This document shows, in pieces, positions 12,301 to 20,972 of a stretch of 45,639 nucleotides of DNA. The first letter of the stretch is position 1. Each line of letters starts with the position of its first letter. The translations under genes and the position numbers were made by a program. The notes beneath the pieces were generated by a model. That model worked only from the letters and a program-made list of their open reading frames with translations, had not been told where the DNA came from and did no database searches. The stretch is from Syncephalis plumigaleata (Eukaryota; Zoopagomycota; Zoopagomycetes; Zoopagales; Piptocephalidaceae): contig JAIXMF010000075.1 in the NCBI GenBank assembly GCA_025201365.1, positions 1 through 45,639 on the forward strand, in the 5' to 3' direction.

Positions 12301-14335
12301 TCTTCTTACCCACTGGCTTGTACTTTGCCGCATTCACCTGTCTCAACGTCACCGCTCCCATGACTTCTTCACTATTGTCCACAGCAAGGTTTACCATGCC
12401 CAGCTTGTTCACCATGCCTGACAAATTGACTCTAGCATTTGTCGTCCGTATCCTCGCCGTTGGCGCCGCCACAAACTTCACAACCTGACCACCATCGCGA
12501 AGATATACCCATGAACGATCTTGTTCACGTCTCACTTCCCATTCCGCCAACTCCAACCACGGTATACCCACTAGCGCGTCGAATGGTATGTCGTCGATGA
12601 CCAAAGCGTTGGCATTATGAGTTACGCTGCCAACCGTGATAGGTACACCTCGGCACAATCCTCTTGCCTTCTTGGTGTCTCCTGTAGCACTGGACATACC
12701 CCATTCTCCTGTACTCTCCAACGGCCGATTCACCACCCTGTCGTAGAGCCTCCCGGAGATAATCGACATTTCTGCTCCAGGGTCAACAAGGATTTCCACC
12801 GTCGCGTGCTCGATCTTTCCCGACACTTTCGGTGTAGGCCTTGCCACTATGTCCTCACTATTCACAGAAGTTCCATCCTCACGCATAACCACCCGATTCA
12901 CCATAGGGTCTATGGGCATCTTTTTTCGGCTCACGATCTGGTTGACTCGCTTCCTCGCCGTCTCCGACATTCCCATAAATTCTTTCATCGTTAGTTCGAC
13001 ACGAGTCTCCGACAGAACCTTCTCGATTACTTGATCTTGATCGACCTCTTCTTGTATGGGAGCACGGTACCTGAAAGTAGGGGGCTGTCGTTCCTTCTTC
13101 TCAGTCATCGTACCGGCATTCTTCTTCTCCGCGATTACTACAGTGTCGTCTGCCGATTCTTCCGTGATAACTCCTCGCGATTCCGCTCGAGTGCCCACAC
13201 GAGCTCTCTTCTGATTCACCTCACCATAAATTATAGGTTGAAAATCCGCGGTGAGTTCTATCGGTTCCTCGGCTGGCTGAGCTTCAGTGTCTTCCCATAC
13301 GACCTCGTACTCAGGCTGCGGTGCTTCCCCTCGAAATGTAATCAGATTTACTTGATTCCTCGTGGGAGCTATCTCCTCCACCAACTTCTTCATTCCGCCG
13401 TTTCCCGTGTTCAACGGCACCAACTGTCCGTTCGGATATGTCACCTTCCCAGCGGCGGTCTTGACCAGCCCTTTCCCGATATCTTCGGTAAGTCGATCAC
13501 ATCTAGCCTTCATATGGTCGGTAGAATCGCAATACAAACATCTCGCAACCCTGGCTGTCGTTCGCACGCGTTCGTCGGTCCGGTTCTCCACTAACGAAGC
13601 CAATCGTGTGATCATAGAGTACAGATCTTGATACCCCGTTGGACCTTCTTCCTTAGACACAGTTGGGGCTTTCTTCACTTCGACGTTCCCATCTTCCATC
13701 AACTCGGACAATGACGTTCCGACTTTCTTCTCTCGATACCAAATCTTCTCTAGCTCGTCTATCAAAGGTAGTAGCGATAGATTGTTGCTATCCAAAGCCA
13801 CAAGCACCTGGCGTTTCAGATTTGTGCTCAGCATTCCAAACAACCTTTCCGCCTTCATGGTCGTTGTCATAGCTCCTACACAGCTGGCCATGATCTGGAA
13901 TTTCTCAAGGTAAGCTGGCAAATTCTTGTAGTCGATTCCCTTGCTGAGGAAATCCTCGAACATGCCTTCAGGCGTTGTTGTGCTGGCGTTTGTCTTGTAT
14001 ACTCTTGTAAGTGCTTCCTTGACATCGGTCCACCTCCCATCCTGTGCAGCAGGGTAGTGTATAATAAAGTTTTGAATTTCCTCGTCCACGTAACTGTTTA
14101 GGCAGCGAATCCTCATGCTAGCGTCCCATCCTAGTTTGTCGGCGTAGCTGTCGTACTGCGATAAAAACTCGTGTATGTTTCCTCCTTCAAACCTCTTGGG
14201 TTGAGTATACGCTCCAGAACCGTATGAGCCACTCCCCGCATTGGGCTCCATTTGAGGTACGGGTTGGTTGACTCGTGTCATGGGGAGTGGAGTCTCTCCG
14301 GTCCTGGATGTATTATTCTGGGTAGTGCTCGACAT
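9320..14335 (-). CDS. Gag-Pol polyprotein of Ty3/gypsy retrotransposon
   Basis: Single frame of 1,671 residues from ATG 14335 (the frame is open a little further upstream with only a GTG). In order: Gag capsid-like region (about 60-200); one CCHC knuckle CLYCDSTDHMKARC (about 266-279); aspartic protease with VDPGAEMSII, a DPG rather than the usual D(S/T)G (about 517); reverse transcriptase with FDLYSGYDQIPV and catalytic FVDD (about 920); RNase H with ILTVDASPVGAGAVLG (about 1083) and ETDARP; integrase with an HHCC zinc module ending CDAC (about 1355), core acidic residues in FDLVQF, ADRGEL and VERGHQE (about 1385, 1444, 1479), and a C-terminal DRWVGPYVV GPY/F module. No frameshift or stop separates gag and pol. 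The first 27 codons lie inside the 5' LTR. Confidence 0.95.
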   Translation of the reverse strand: MSSTTQNNTSRTGETPLPMTRVNQPVPQMEPNAGSGSYGSGAYTQPKRFEGGNIHEFLSQYDSYADKLGWDASMRIRCLNSYVDEEIQNFIIHYPAAQDGRWTDVKEALTRVYKTNASTTTPEGMFEDFLSKGIDYKNLPAYLEKFQIMASCVGAMTTTMKAERLFGMLSTNLKRQVLVALDSNNLSLLPLIDELEKIWYREKKVGTSLSELMEDGNVEVKKAPTVSKEEGPTGYQDLYSMITRLASLVENRTDERVRTTARVARCLYCDSTDHMKARCDRLTEDIGKGLVKTAAGKVTYPNGQLVPLNTGNGGMKKLVEEIAPTRNQVNLITFRGEAPQPEYEVVWEDTEAQPAEEPIELTADFQPIIYGEVNQKRARVGTRAESRGVITEESADDTVVIAEKKNAGTMTEKKERQPPTFRYRAPIQEEVDQDQVIEKVLSETRVELTMKEFMGMSETARKRVNQIVSRKKMPIDPMVNRVVMREDGTSVNSEDIVARPTPKVSGKIEHATVEILVDPGAEMSIISGRLYDRVVNRPLESTGEWGMSSATGDTKKARGLCRGVPITVGSVTHNANALVIDDIPFDALVGIPWLELAEWEVRREQDRSWVYLRDGGQVVKFVAAPTARIRTTNARVNLSGMVNKLGMVNLAVDNSEEVMGAVTLRQVNAAKYKPVGKKKLPVSVPVPSAETEERSPINVTKDNIRLTEERIDELKIGDGNLSLEEIQHFKDRLKEVDRAFAFDDSEMGMVKPEFQAPVRIPTVAHTPWQQQSIPLPRAMFDQVVKLLRDKMDNGIIEPSTGAYSNRWFVIAKKDRSKLRFIQDLQQVNSVTVKNANAPPLSEELTEDVSGRSIITTFDLYSGYDQIPVDRRDRDIFSLSTPIGLVRMTRLPMGWCNSVGVFQRIVNHVLQRYIPEKVAIFVDDGVIKGPTVADSTEVTKGVRKFVYEHVEDVVNVLSTLKEAGLTVSGKKCYFGMSEVEVLGFQCTREGRTTTPDKVERIRKWPVPRTKKDVRSFVACCAFYRVFVPNFSIIAEPLYHLQKKSVCFHWGEGQQLAFDKLKDSLSSQPVIRPPVYGNEDRPLILTVDASPVGAGAVLGQEDEEGKRYAVRYESCLFNATQRRYAQIKRELFGLYQMVKKMRKYMNGVRFVIETDARPVIGMLQKPDLPNDAASRWVAYLTLFDFGIRHVPGKKNVVADALSRTYSEQEELSDADDGEDESLWVYSIQEVGGEDGMMEERVEQGSVGTTYSDHPFYYLLHYLEKGELHKGMEPKERRRVIAQARKYFLHNGLLFRRTKSGMPKRAIIKEEEQTRIANTVHQKSPFAHRGVEATYRLCSDRFHWKGMYETCKEVVSACDACQRRSQHQQVEELRPFIGSTLFKRIGFDLVQFPTATTGEKYLAVARDDFSGWVEARALTDKTSGEAYRFLYEDVICRFGIPGQVVADRGELNVKKMKELAMANGIQLNLTTAYHPQANGMVERGHQEIIQGLAKVVGDDKDNWPKYLHAVLWADRITTKRTTQQSPYRLVYGQECALPFDLEEETWMGIEWKKEMTTSELIAARATQLLRNGWVREISGVKLDRSREYNKRYYDSKKTLRKEPLEEGDMVLMLDTRPMKKLERKLKDRWVGPYVVVERPNKGVYGLAELDGTRLKTSVSGNRLKRYNAPIKIGY
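14234..14250 (-). other. Candidate primer-binding site
   Basis: The coding strand immediately after the 5' LTR reads AA then TGGAGCCCAATGCGGGG. TGG pairs with a tRNA CCA end, placed as expected 2 nt past the LTR. The primer tRNA was not identified. The site lies inside the gag reading frame. Confidence 0.5.
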
Positions 14336-14562
14336 AGCTTCGCTCACGTATAGTATCTCGCTGTTGAACTCTCAACAACCTCTTGCACTCGCAATAACAC
14401 TAGACAATAAAACGATATGATAACTCGAACGATGATTCTTTTATTCATAATAATGTGTACTGGTATTTATACTAAAGCCTAAGTAGCGGAGCGCTACAAG
14501 CTTATCAACTTTTACCCAGGTATTTATCTATATTCCAACGGCGACCGGGTTATAGTCCCACA
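14253..14562 (-). repeat. 5' LTR (310 bp) carrying promoter and Gag start codon
   Basis: Identical to 8971-9280. The coding strand shows TATAAATA at 14471-14464, about 130 nt upstream of the ATG at 14335. It therefore holds the promoter, the transcript leader and the first 27 Gag codons. Confidence 0.93.
14464..14471 (-). promoter_or_regulatory. TATA box of the 5' LTR
   Basis: TATAAATA on the coding strand of the LTR, suitably placed to start transcription some 100 nt before the Gag ATG. Its twin in the 3' LTR is at 9182-9189. Confidence 0.5.
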
Positions 14563-14566
14563 CATT
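14563..14566. repeat. Target-site duplication CATT, right
   Basis: Matches CATT at 8967-8970 on the other side of the element. Confidence 0.65.
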
Positions 14567-15126
14567 ACCTATTTTGTAATTGCTTAATTATTGATGGATG
14601 TGCCGTATCAATCAAACTAGAATGGATGACCTTGTCAAGTGATATTATGATGCTTGTATCAAAGCAATCATACTCATTTGTTACAGTAGCTGAATTCTAA
14701 GCACAATCGCATTTTACCTGTCATCTATGCACGTATCCCTTAGTGAGGAGTCTACTACCATCACAATGTTACACTGCATGCCTCCCTAATGAACAACAAA
14801 CGCGTTATAATCGATGCTTCTCTTATTTATCAAACAACTATATGTCATGAATACAGTTGGCAAATTCAACTAAACATCAATCTATCTATTGATGCTATCG
14901 TACCGTGACTATGATGTAGACATCTTCATATACTCACGTATGATTCAGTTTAATGCGTCACAAGAAAGTGAAAGGAAATGCAATTGAGATGCAATAGCCT
15001 GCATGACCTGAATGGAAAACCTGTTATCAATGAACAAAATGTTGCAACAAACACTGTGGTATATATTTCCATGATTGTATACCGTCGAATCGAACAGCAA
15101 CTCATTCTACTGTATTTACTTTCAAC
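14567..15126. promoter_or_regulatory. Upstream region of 7TM copy B
   Basis: A 560-bp AT-rich stretch without a recognisable gene. Together with 8810-8966 it would have formed a spacer of about 0.72 kb between the two head-to-head 7TM genes before the retrotransposon inserted. Confidence 0.45.
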
Positions 15127-16908
15127 ATGCTATTTCCAAGATATCAACTTTTACTTTCCCTATTACTTCTGTTATCGCAACAATGGATGGTTGCTGAGGC
15201 AAAGCTAACTGTTACTGGCAAGAACAATGTTAAAGAGACGTATGAATTAAGAGACCTTTCACTTCGTCCGGAGCAGCCTTATAGTTATAAAGGCATAATA
15301 TTAGATAATGTTTTTTCAGTAGACTATGATTGCAATGTCCCATCAGTTAATGCTTCTGATCCCGATTTGCAAAGAGCAGCCAAGATAGCATCGGAATATC
15401 CCGATTTTGCATTATTTGCTAGCATTGGTTTTGTCGAAGGGTGCAATGTGGATTAGGTAAGTAAATGCCGCTTTAATTTCTTATACTGACCAATTATAGG
15501 CTAACAATTTAGTAAACAATTGGATTCAACAATGGCATGCACTTGGACTGCCTCAAATCAAACTTATTGTGCTACCTTACCAATCATACCTATATAACGC
15601 AAATTCACATGGGAGCTACGTTAGATTTCCGGCCGATGCTTCCGCTTTTATACAATATGCACTATCAACTCCTATCAAGATGGCTGAAGCCAATGACTTT
15701 TCTTGGAATAAATCTCTAATAGAAATTGGCAGATATAATATGTACTACTATACTGCAACAAATGGTATGTATTACATGCAACATTCTTATGTCAACTAAT
15801 CGTCTTGCTAGAACCCAATCCATCCAATGACTACTTTTTTTCCACTAAAAGATTGGCCTATAAATGGACACTGTTTGCATTGGTATGTATCGATAATGAT
15901 TTGTAAACAAATGCTAATGATGCGAGTACAGATACTGGTGGCATTACTGTACACATCGGCACGTGCTATTGCGCTAATTGTGATGAGGAAGTTCAGCTTT
16001 AACCTGCTGTCAGCATCATTCATTGTAACCTGTGCCTATTGCATAAGTAAGTTGATGTCTATTTGCCTTACGATTACTAACTCGATTATCAGCATTATTG
16101 GTATACTTTGCCAGTGCGACCGATCCCATTATAATGAACAGGACATCGTACGCATACAGTTTCCTAGGCAAGCTTCCATTCAATATGATTATATGGCATT
16201 GGTATGTGACCTATCATTTGATTATTAGTATCATTGACATCAACTCGTTCATAGGTCGTCTATTGGTAGAAATCTATTTTCGAGGAAATCCATCATACTT
16301 ATTCGTATACTCATGATCATCGATGTTATAGGCAATGTTATCAGGACTATACTCTTAGGGCGTAAAGATGAAAGTTTCCTAAGATATATGACAGCTCACC
16401 ATATTGGTTTCTATATTGGCATATTGGCAATACCTATAATGGACACCGTCATATTTGGCGGATTTTGTAAGTACAGAACAAGGTCAAACGTGCATGATAT
16501 TAATTGTGGCCTACCTATATAGCCGTATGGTTCGGTATTAGTGCTTATAGACTAAGGCGCCATTCAGAAGGCCTTTTTAGGTTTTTAGAGGTATGTAAAC
16601 TTATCATATTTAATATTAGGTCTAACACATCATGCTAGCTTGTATATTTCTCTTTAATAGGTCTCTTCGCAAACTTGATACCACTGATATTGCCTTCTAT
16701 ATTGTATAGAGTTAAGCAAGGTCGCACTAACACTGAGGAAACTGTGCTAAATATCCTTCATTTCATATGTGCTCTTGCATTATTGTCAACTATGGGCACT
16801 TGCTGGCCTAAGCACAAAGATCAGCCTGAAAGAAAAGCGCCCTTAGGTGGAATGACCACCGTCGGTTGGATCACTACAGTACATGAAGCTCCAATATACA
16901 GCAAATAA
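15127..16908 (+). CDS. Predicted secreted-ectodomain seven-TM protein, copy B (in-frame stop near exon 1 end)
   Basis: Paralogue of the gene at 6985-8809 with the same eight-exon plan: 15127-15456, 15500-15764, 15812-15882, 15932-16046, 16093-16201, 16255-16466, 16523-16590, 16639-16908, about 479 residues. It has a signal peptide (Leu-rich, ending VAEA), an ectodomain sharing KLTVTGKNN, LRPEQPY and NASDPDLQ with copy A, then about seven hydrophobic helices and a polar tail. If exon 1 uses the strong donor GTAAGT at 15457, its last codon is TAG (15454-15456), which would stop translation after 109 residues. A weak phase-compatible donor GTGGAT at 15448 would avoid the stop and keep the frame. 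All other junctions are intact, so this is either a very young pseudogene or a functional gene with an unusual donor. Function unknown. Confidence 0.65.
15874..16348 (+). repeat. 475-bp inverted repeat arm in 7TM copy B (conversion tract)
   Basis: Partner of 7569-8043 on the opposite strand: 475 bp without gaps and 7 mismatches. It begins at TTTGCATTG at the end of exon 3 and ends at ATCAGGACT inside exon 6, after which the copies diverge at once. Confidence 0.95.
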
Positions 16909-17350
16909 TAGCGAGCACTACAGTGCATAGCATTGATAGCTATTAGTTAACATTAAGGCTGCTTGCCATTAATGCTTCTAAACCATTTCTACAAACGATA
17001 TACTCCTGCTGCTTGATACTAATAAATTGAGGTGGATATTGCTCACTAGTTATGCTTACCTATATTACCTGCCTGTTCATTACATCTACGGCTTATGTGG
17101 TATCATTTATTTGATGCTGATCACAGATAGGTAGCATTGCTATTGTGTTACAGATGTATCTGCCTACCGATAGACAAATGCTGTGATCATTCTTTTCCTA
17201 CTATAACGTCTACTATCTACTCATCTGATTCATACTTGTATGACAAACATTACAACTATAACTAAATATACTTGCAATCATCCTAGTTATTATTTGCCAC
17301 TACATTCAGTTCGATTGTATTCTCTATAATGCCCATTATCATTACTAGTC
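16909..17350. other. Convergent spacer between 7TM copy B and FDXR
   Basis: A 442-bp AT-rich spacer with no gene recognised. It contains the hairpin-like inverted repeat listed separately at 17118-17189. Confidence 0.5.
17118..17189. repeat. Hairpin-forming inverted repeat
   Basis: A perfect 9-bp outer stem, TGATCACAG with CTGTGATCA, encloses a second stem (ATAGGTAG with CTACCGAT, one mismatch). It does not fit a tRNA. It lies in the 3'-3' spacer, so a role in 3'-end formation or simple chance are both possible. Confidence 0.35.
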
Positions 17351-19170
17351 TCATTTCGTATCTAATAGCTTGAGCATATCTTCGAGGCGAACAAGCTTTT
17401 CCCGTGGTTTTCCTATTAGTTCCCCTTGAGTCACCTCATGACTATCTAACAGACGCCAGTCGTCAAATGTGAGATAACGAATGTTTCTGGATTGGAGTAG
17501 TACTGGTAGATCTGACGGTATTTCAGTAGCTTGATCCAATCTAGACGACAATGACAATGATGATGATGCTGACACTGTCATGTCCTCAAGTAAGCAATCG
17601 GCAGTTTCCTGAGCATCCCACAGTGTGGAGGCAATGACACCGGTGGGTCCGCGTTTCAACCAGCCGGCAACGTATAGTCCAGGTACAAACCGATCATTGC
17701 CATCGCTATTGTTGATGCTACTCCCATCGAATGACGACGATGATGGCGTGTAAAGTACTCTTCCACGCTCATTGGGCACCACACATTGTCGACTATCGAA
17801 TGGTACACCTTCAATGGGCGTACTGCGATAGCCTATACTCTTGAATGCCAATTGACATGAAAGCACCTCACTAATGCCTGTAGGTACTGCTTGTTCGTTG
17901 ACCAATCGATTGTGTTCAAGTCGGATACCCGCTAGACGACGCGTGTATCTCTCGTTCAATCCATTGGTGTCTGATTCTATCACGAATTCAGTTGGACTAC
18001 GTAGAAAGTGTAAATGCCAATGACGTGTTGCCGTTGTATTCGATTGTCCCGCTTCCGCTCCCTTAAGCAATAGCTCCATAAGGCGTTTACGCGGCCGTTG
18101 TTTCGCCAATAATGGCGCTGCATCATCCAATGTTTTCTGCAAATACGGTAGATCCAATAATAAACGCGTATCAGGCAACTGTATCATCTCGCGTAGTTCT
18201 TTACTCGTGAATGCCACCTGTATCGTCATGCATTAATATATATCATTCTTATTCGTGTTCTTCCATTTTACTTGACCAGCTAGCCACATTACCTGTAGTG
18301 GTCCTCGTCGTTGCACTATGTGTACATGACGTATTTTACTATGTTGCAATGCGTCCAATGCGTTGGCCGTAATATCCGTACAAGCCAGCTTATCTCGCGG
18401 CATTAGTAGGATACGCGCAACATCCAGTGCCACATTACCAGCACCCACAACTACTGCCGATGTCGTGGTGGCAAGCCATGCGCGTAATCGTTCATCGAGC
18501 ACTTGACACTCGGGCAATCCGTTATACCAGCCGACGAAATCACGCGCACTCAGGACACCAGCGTCAATATCATCGGCACCTGGTACATTCGGGAGTGTTT
18601 TATCCAGTTCTGCGCCATACGCCAACACAATGGCTTCATATCGTGCTCGTAACTCGTCCATGCTTATCGCTGTGCCTACGCGTACATTGCCGAAATAACG
18701 AAAACGCGACTCTGACGCCAACTTTTCGAATTTATGAATTACCGACTAAGCAACATATCCAACAGTCGGTATTAATAAAAAGCATACCTATACTCATATA
18801 CACTACCGTACAATACCTTAACTTCTGGGTGATCAGGCGCAACTCCGTATCGTGCTAGACCATATGGAATTGGTTGTGCTTCAATCATGTCAATGTGTAT
18901 ACCGCCGCCTCCACCTTGTTCCGCTTCTTTGTCGGTAGCGCGTAACAATCGCTGAGCAGTGTAGAATCCAGCAGGTCCACTGCCTATAATAGCTACACGT
19001 CGAGGTACAGTCGCTACTGGAGTAGTCGTGTAGTAGCGATAACAGCTGGCAACTACCGCTGGTTGTCGTCGTAACCGCTGAAATGGTTTAGCATGTCGTA
19101 TCGATTGTTTATAGTAAGCAATACTGCTACTTTTACCAATTACTGTAGATAAATGCAGCGTAAAGGACAT
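17351..19170 (-). CDS. FDXR: NADPH:adrenodoxin oxidoreductase, mitochondrial
   Basis: FAD flavoprotein that passes electrons from NADPH to mitochondrial ferredoxin for Fe-S cluster, haem A and related biosynthesis. Three exons, all phase 0: 18817-19170, 18293-18745, 17351-18217, giving 557 residues. The start at 19170 is preferred because it opens an Arg/Ser-rich, acid-poor presequence typical of matrix targeting; the frame is open upstream to 19293. FAD-binding VAIIGSGPAGFYTA lies at about residues 59-72, followed by IPYGLARYGVAPDHPEVK; NADP-binding VVVGAGNVALDVARILL at about 216-232; then QRRGPLQ and VAFTSKELREMIQLP; and a C-terminal tail. The order matches ARH1/FDXR throughout. It is the downstream member of a same-strand pair with the USP gene, 234 bp apart. 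Confidence 0.95.
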
Positions 19171-19404
19171 GTCGTTATTGGATATTAGAGTGATGCGGAA
19201 TGGAATAAAAAGCCTGTATGACAAATCCAATCGTAAATCGATTATTACACACAATGATAAGGAATAGAACGGACGATTCATTTCATTATACATGATTAGT
19301 ATATCGCACGCCTATCTATTTATTATTTACAATCACAATCACACAATCAAGAGCAGGTTAGATTGTACTCAACGAGAATAGGAAGTGGATGGATAGCATC
19401 ATTC

Positions 19405-20403
19405 CTACAATGCATCCATAACATTGGCTAGACGACTAGAACGACGTTGACGTGGCGATGTGGATGTAGCGGTAGTGGTAGTGGGGATATTCGTTCTATC
19501 AGATGGCGCATTATCCTGTAGGGATGGTTCAGGCATCTGCTCCTGCTCTTCCATATCCGCCATTAGACCAGTCTTGCTGGGCAGTGATGCACCGGCAGTA
19601 TTGGCTACATTATGCATACGTTCAATCGATTCATGCTTGACTACAAGTACGGGACACTTGGCCGAATGGCTACAGAAATCGCTAAAACTGCCCATAAACA
19701 AGCTATTATACAAATAATAAACAAATATATTATCAGTCATTGTTATTGTTCAGTGATGATATTATATAGAATAGAAACTACTGACCGTTTCCAATAGGAT
19801 AAACCTCGACTGCCCAAGATAAGCATGGCAGCACCAACTCGTTCCGTGAAATCAACGATCATATTACCTGGTGATCGATGTCCCTTGACTAGACTGACGT
19901 GACAATCAATCTAGTTCAAATATAGATAATGTTGGTTAGTAGGGTGGAGTATTATCGCATACGACAAAAGACTACTTACTCCAGCATCGCATAATGGTTT
20001 TGCACATTCAGTTAATCGTTGCAGTAATGTTTCTTCAGTCTAGATAGTAACAAGCATACACGCACGATACGTAGCATCATATTAATAGCTTATTACAACC
20101 ATACGTTACTTGTAGTAATAGTAGTTTACTTACTTCTTTTTCCATTTCCGCTAGTTGTTCACCTACGTAAAGAAACTCGCCACCTATTACAATGTATAAA
20201 TACTATTGTCACTGTCACTATATTATTGCTTGATTACCTAGTTCAATGGCATCCATTTCGGATTCGACACTCCATCCGCTCACGAGTTCAATGCGATCGG
20301 TGCCCTTTCTAATGATATTCTCCATGGACCATTGGATGATATCGGGTGTCTCGCCACTTTGCACATCAACGGCAAGAACAATCACTCGTTGTTTCTCGGC
20401 CAT
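19405..20403 (-). CDS. Universal stress protein (UspA) domain protein
   Basis: Small alpha/beta nucleotide-binding domain protein of the USP superfamily. Five exons: 20238-20403, 20134-20183, 19980-20039, 19786-19910, 19405-19702, giving 232 residues. The first strand reads RVIVLAVDVQSGE with IIQWSMENI after it. The C-terminal half has the family ATP-binding signature G-2x-G-9x-G-S (GSRGLSYWKRLFMGSFSD) followed by CPVLVVK. A Thr/Ser/Pro/Arg-rich tail of about 75 residues after the domain has no recognised motif and ends in a basic RQRRSSR patch. The fourth intron uses a less common GTCAGT donor. The binding partner and physiological role are unknown. Confidence 0.85.
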
Positions 20404-20972
20404 ATTTACTGCTGGCTATCACAAGACAAAAGAACTAGTAGTAGTAGAAAGTGGTTACAACAATCACAATAATAATACGGTAATCGTATCAAGAATAGAA
20501 TCGTGCAATAAGAAGACTGCGTAAAAATCAAAAAAGAAGAGAGAGGAAGTGTATACGTGAACGAGATAGTATTTCAAATGTTGAATATAACTAACAAGTA
20601 AGAAAGAAAATGAGCGTTTAGCATGAATCGTGTTTAGGTTTTACTCGCTTTATATATAGATAGAGCTATGATGAATAGTTAGTAAAACAATTTTACATCT
20701 GAATCCGTTTCACATGTCAGTTCTTCTACGAGAAGTAATGACGGTGATGATGATGATGCAGTGCAACTATGATGACATCAATCAATCGTAATGCGTATGC
20801 CGATTACTTCCGATACGAATTTGTCCGATCTATTAGCGTGCATTATCATCATTACTGCATCAATTTATGCAATAATCGATTGACAAGTAATCACCATATC
20901 CGTTCGTTCATTATTCATGCTACATTCCTACTAAAGCATTATTGTTTATTATCATTATTGAATACGCGACTA
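20404..20972. promoter_or_regulatory. Spacer upstream of the USP gene
   Basis: A 569-bp AT-rich stretch between two same-strand genes. It must hold the USP promoter and the 3' region of the upstream gene. No element recognised. Confidence 0.4.

Larger units (their letters stand above)
8971..14562 (-). mobile_element. Complete Ty3/gypsy LTR retrotransposon
   Basis: The 5,592-bp element is transcribed on the minus strand. It has two 310-bp LTRs that read identically throughout, one uninterrupted gag-pol frame with protease-RT-RNase H-integrase order (the Ty3/gypsy order), TG...CA ends and a 4-bp target duplication. Identical LTRs and an intact frame imply recent insertion and possible activity. 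It sits between the two head-to-head 7TM genes, 161 bp upstream of copy A and about 560 bp upstream of copy B. No chromodomain follows the integrase. Confidence 0.95.

Noticed and set aside
9363-13872. Many + strand open frames of 60-190 codons across the retrotransposon
   Set aside because: They are antisense to the intact gag-pol frame and show no recognisable domain.
17118-17189. Hairpin considered as a tRNA gene
   Set aside because: The outer stem is 9 bp, and no anticodon arm or T-arm consensus is present.
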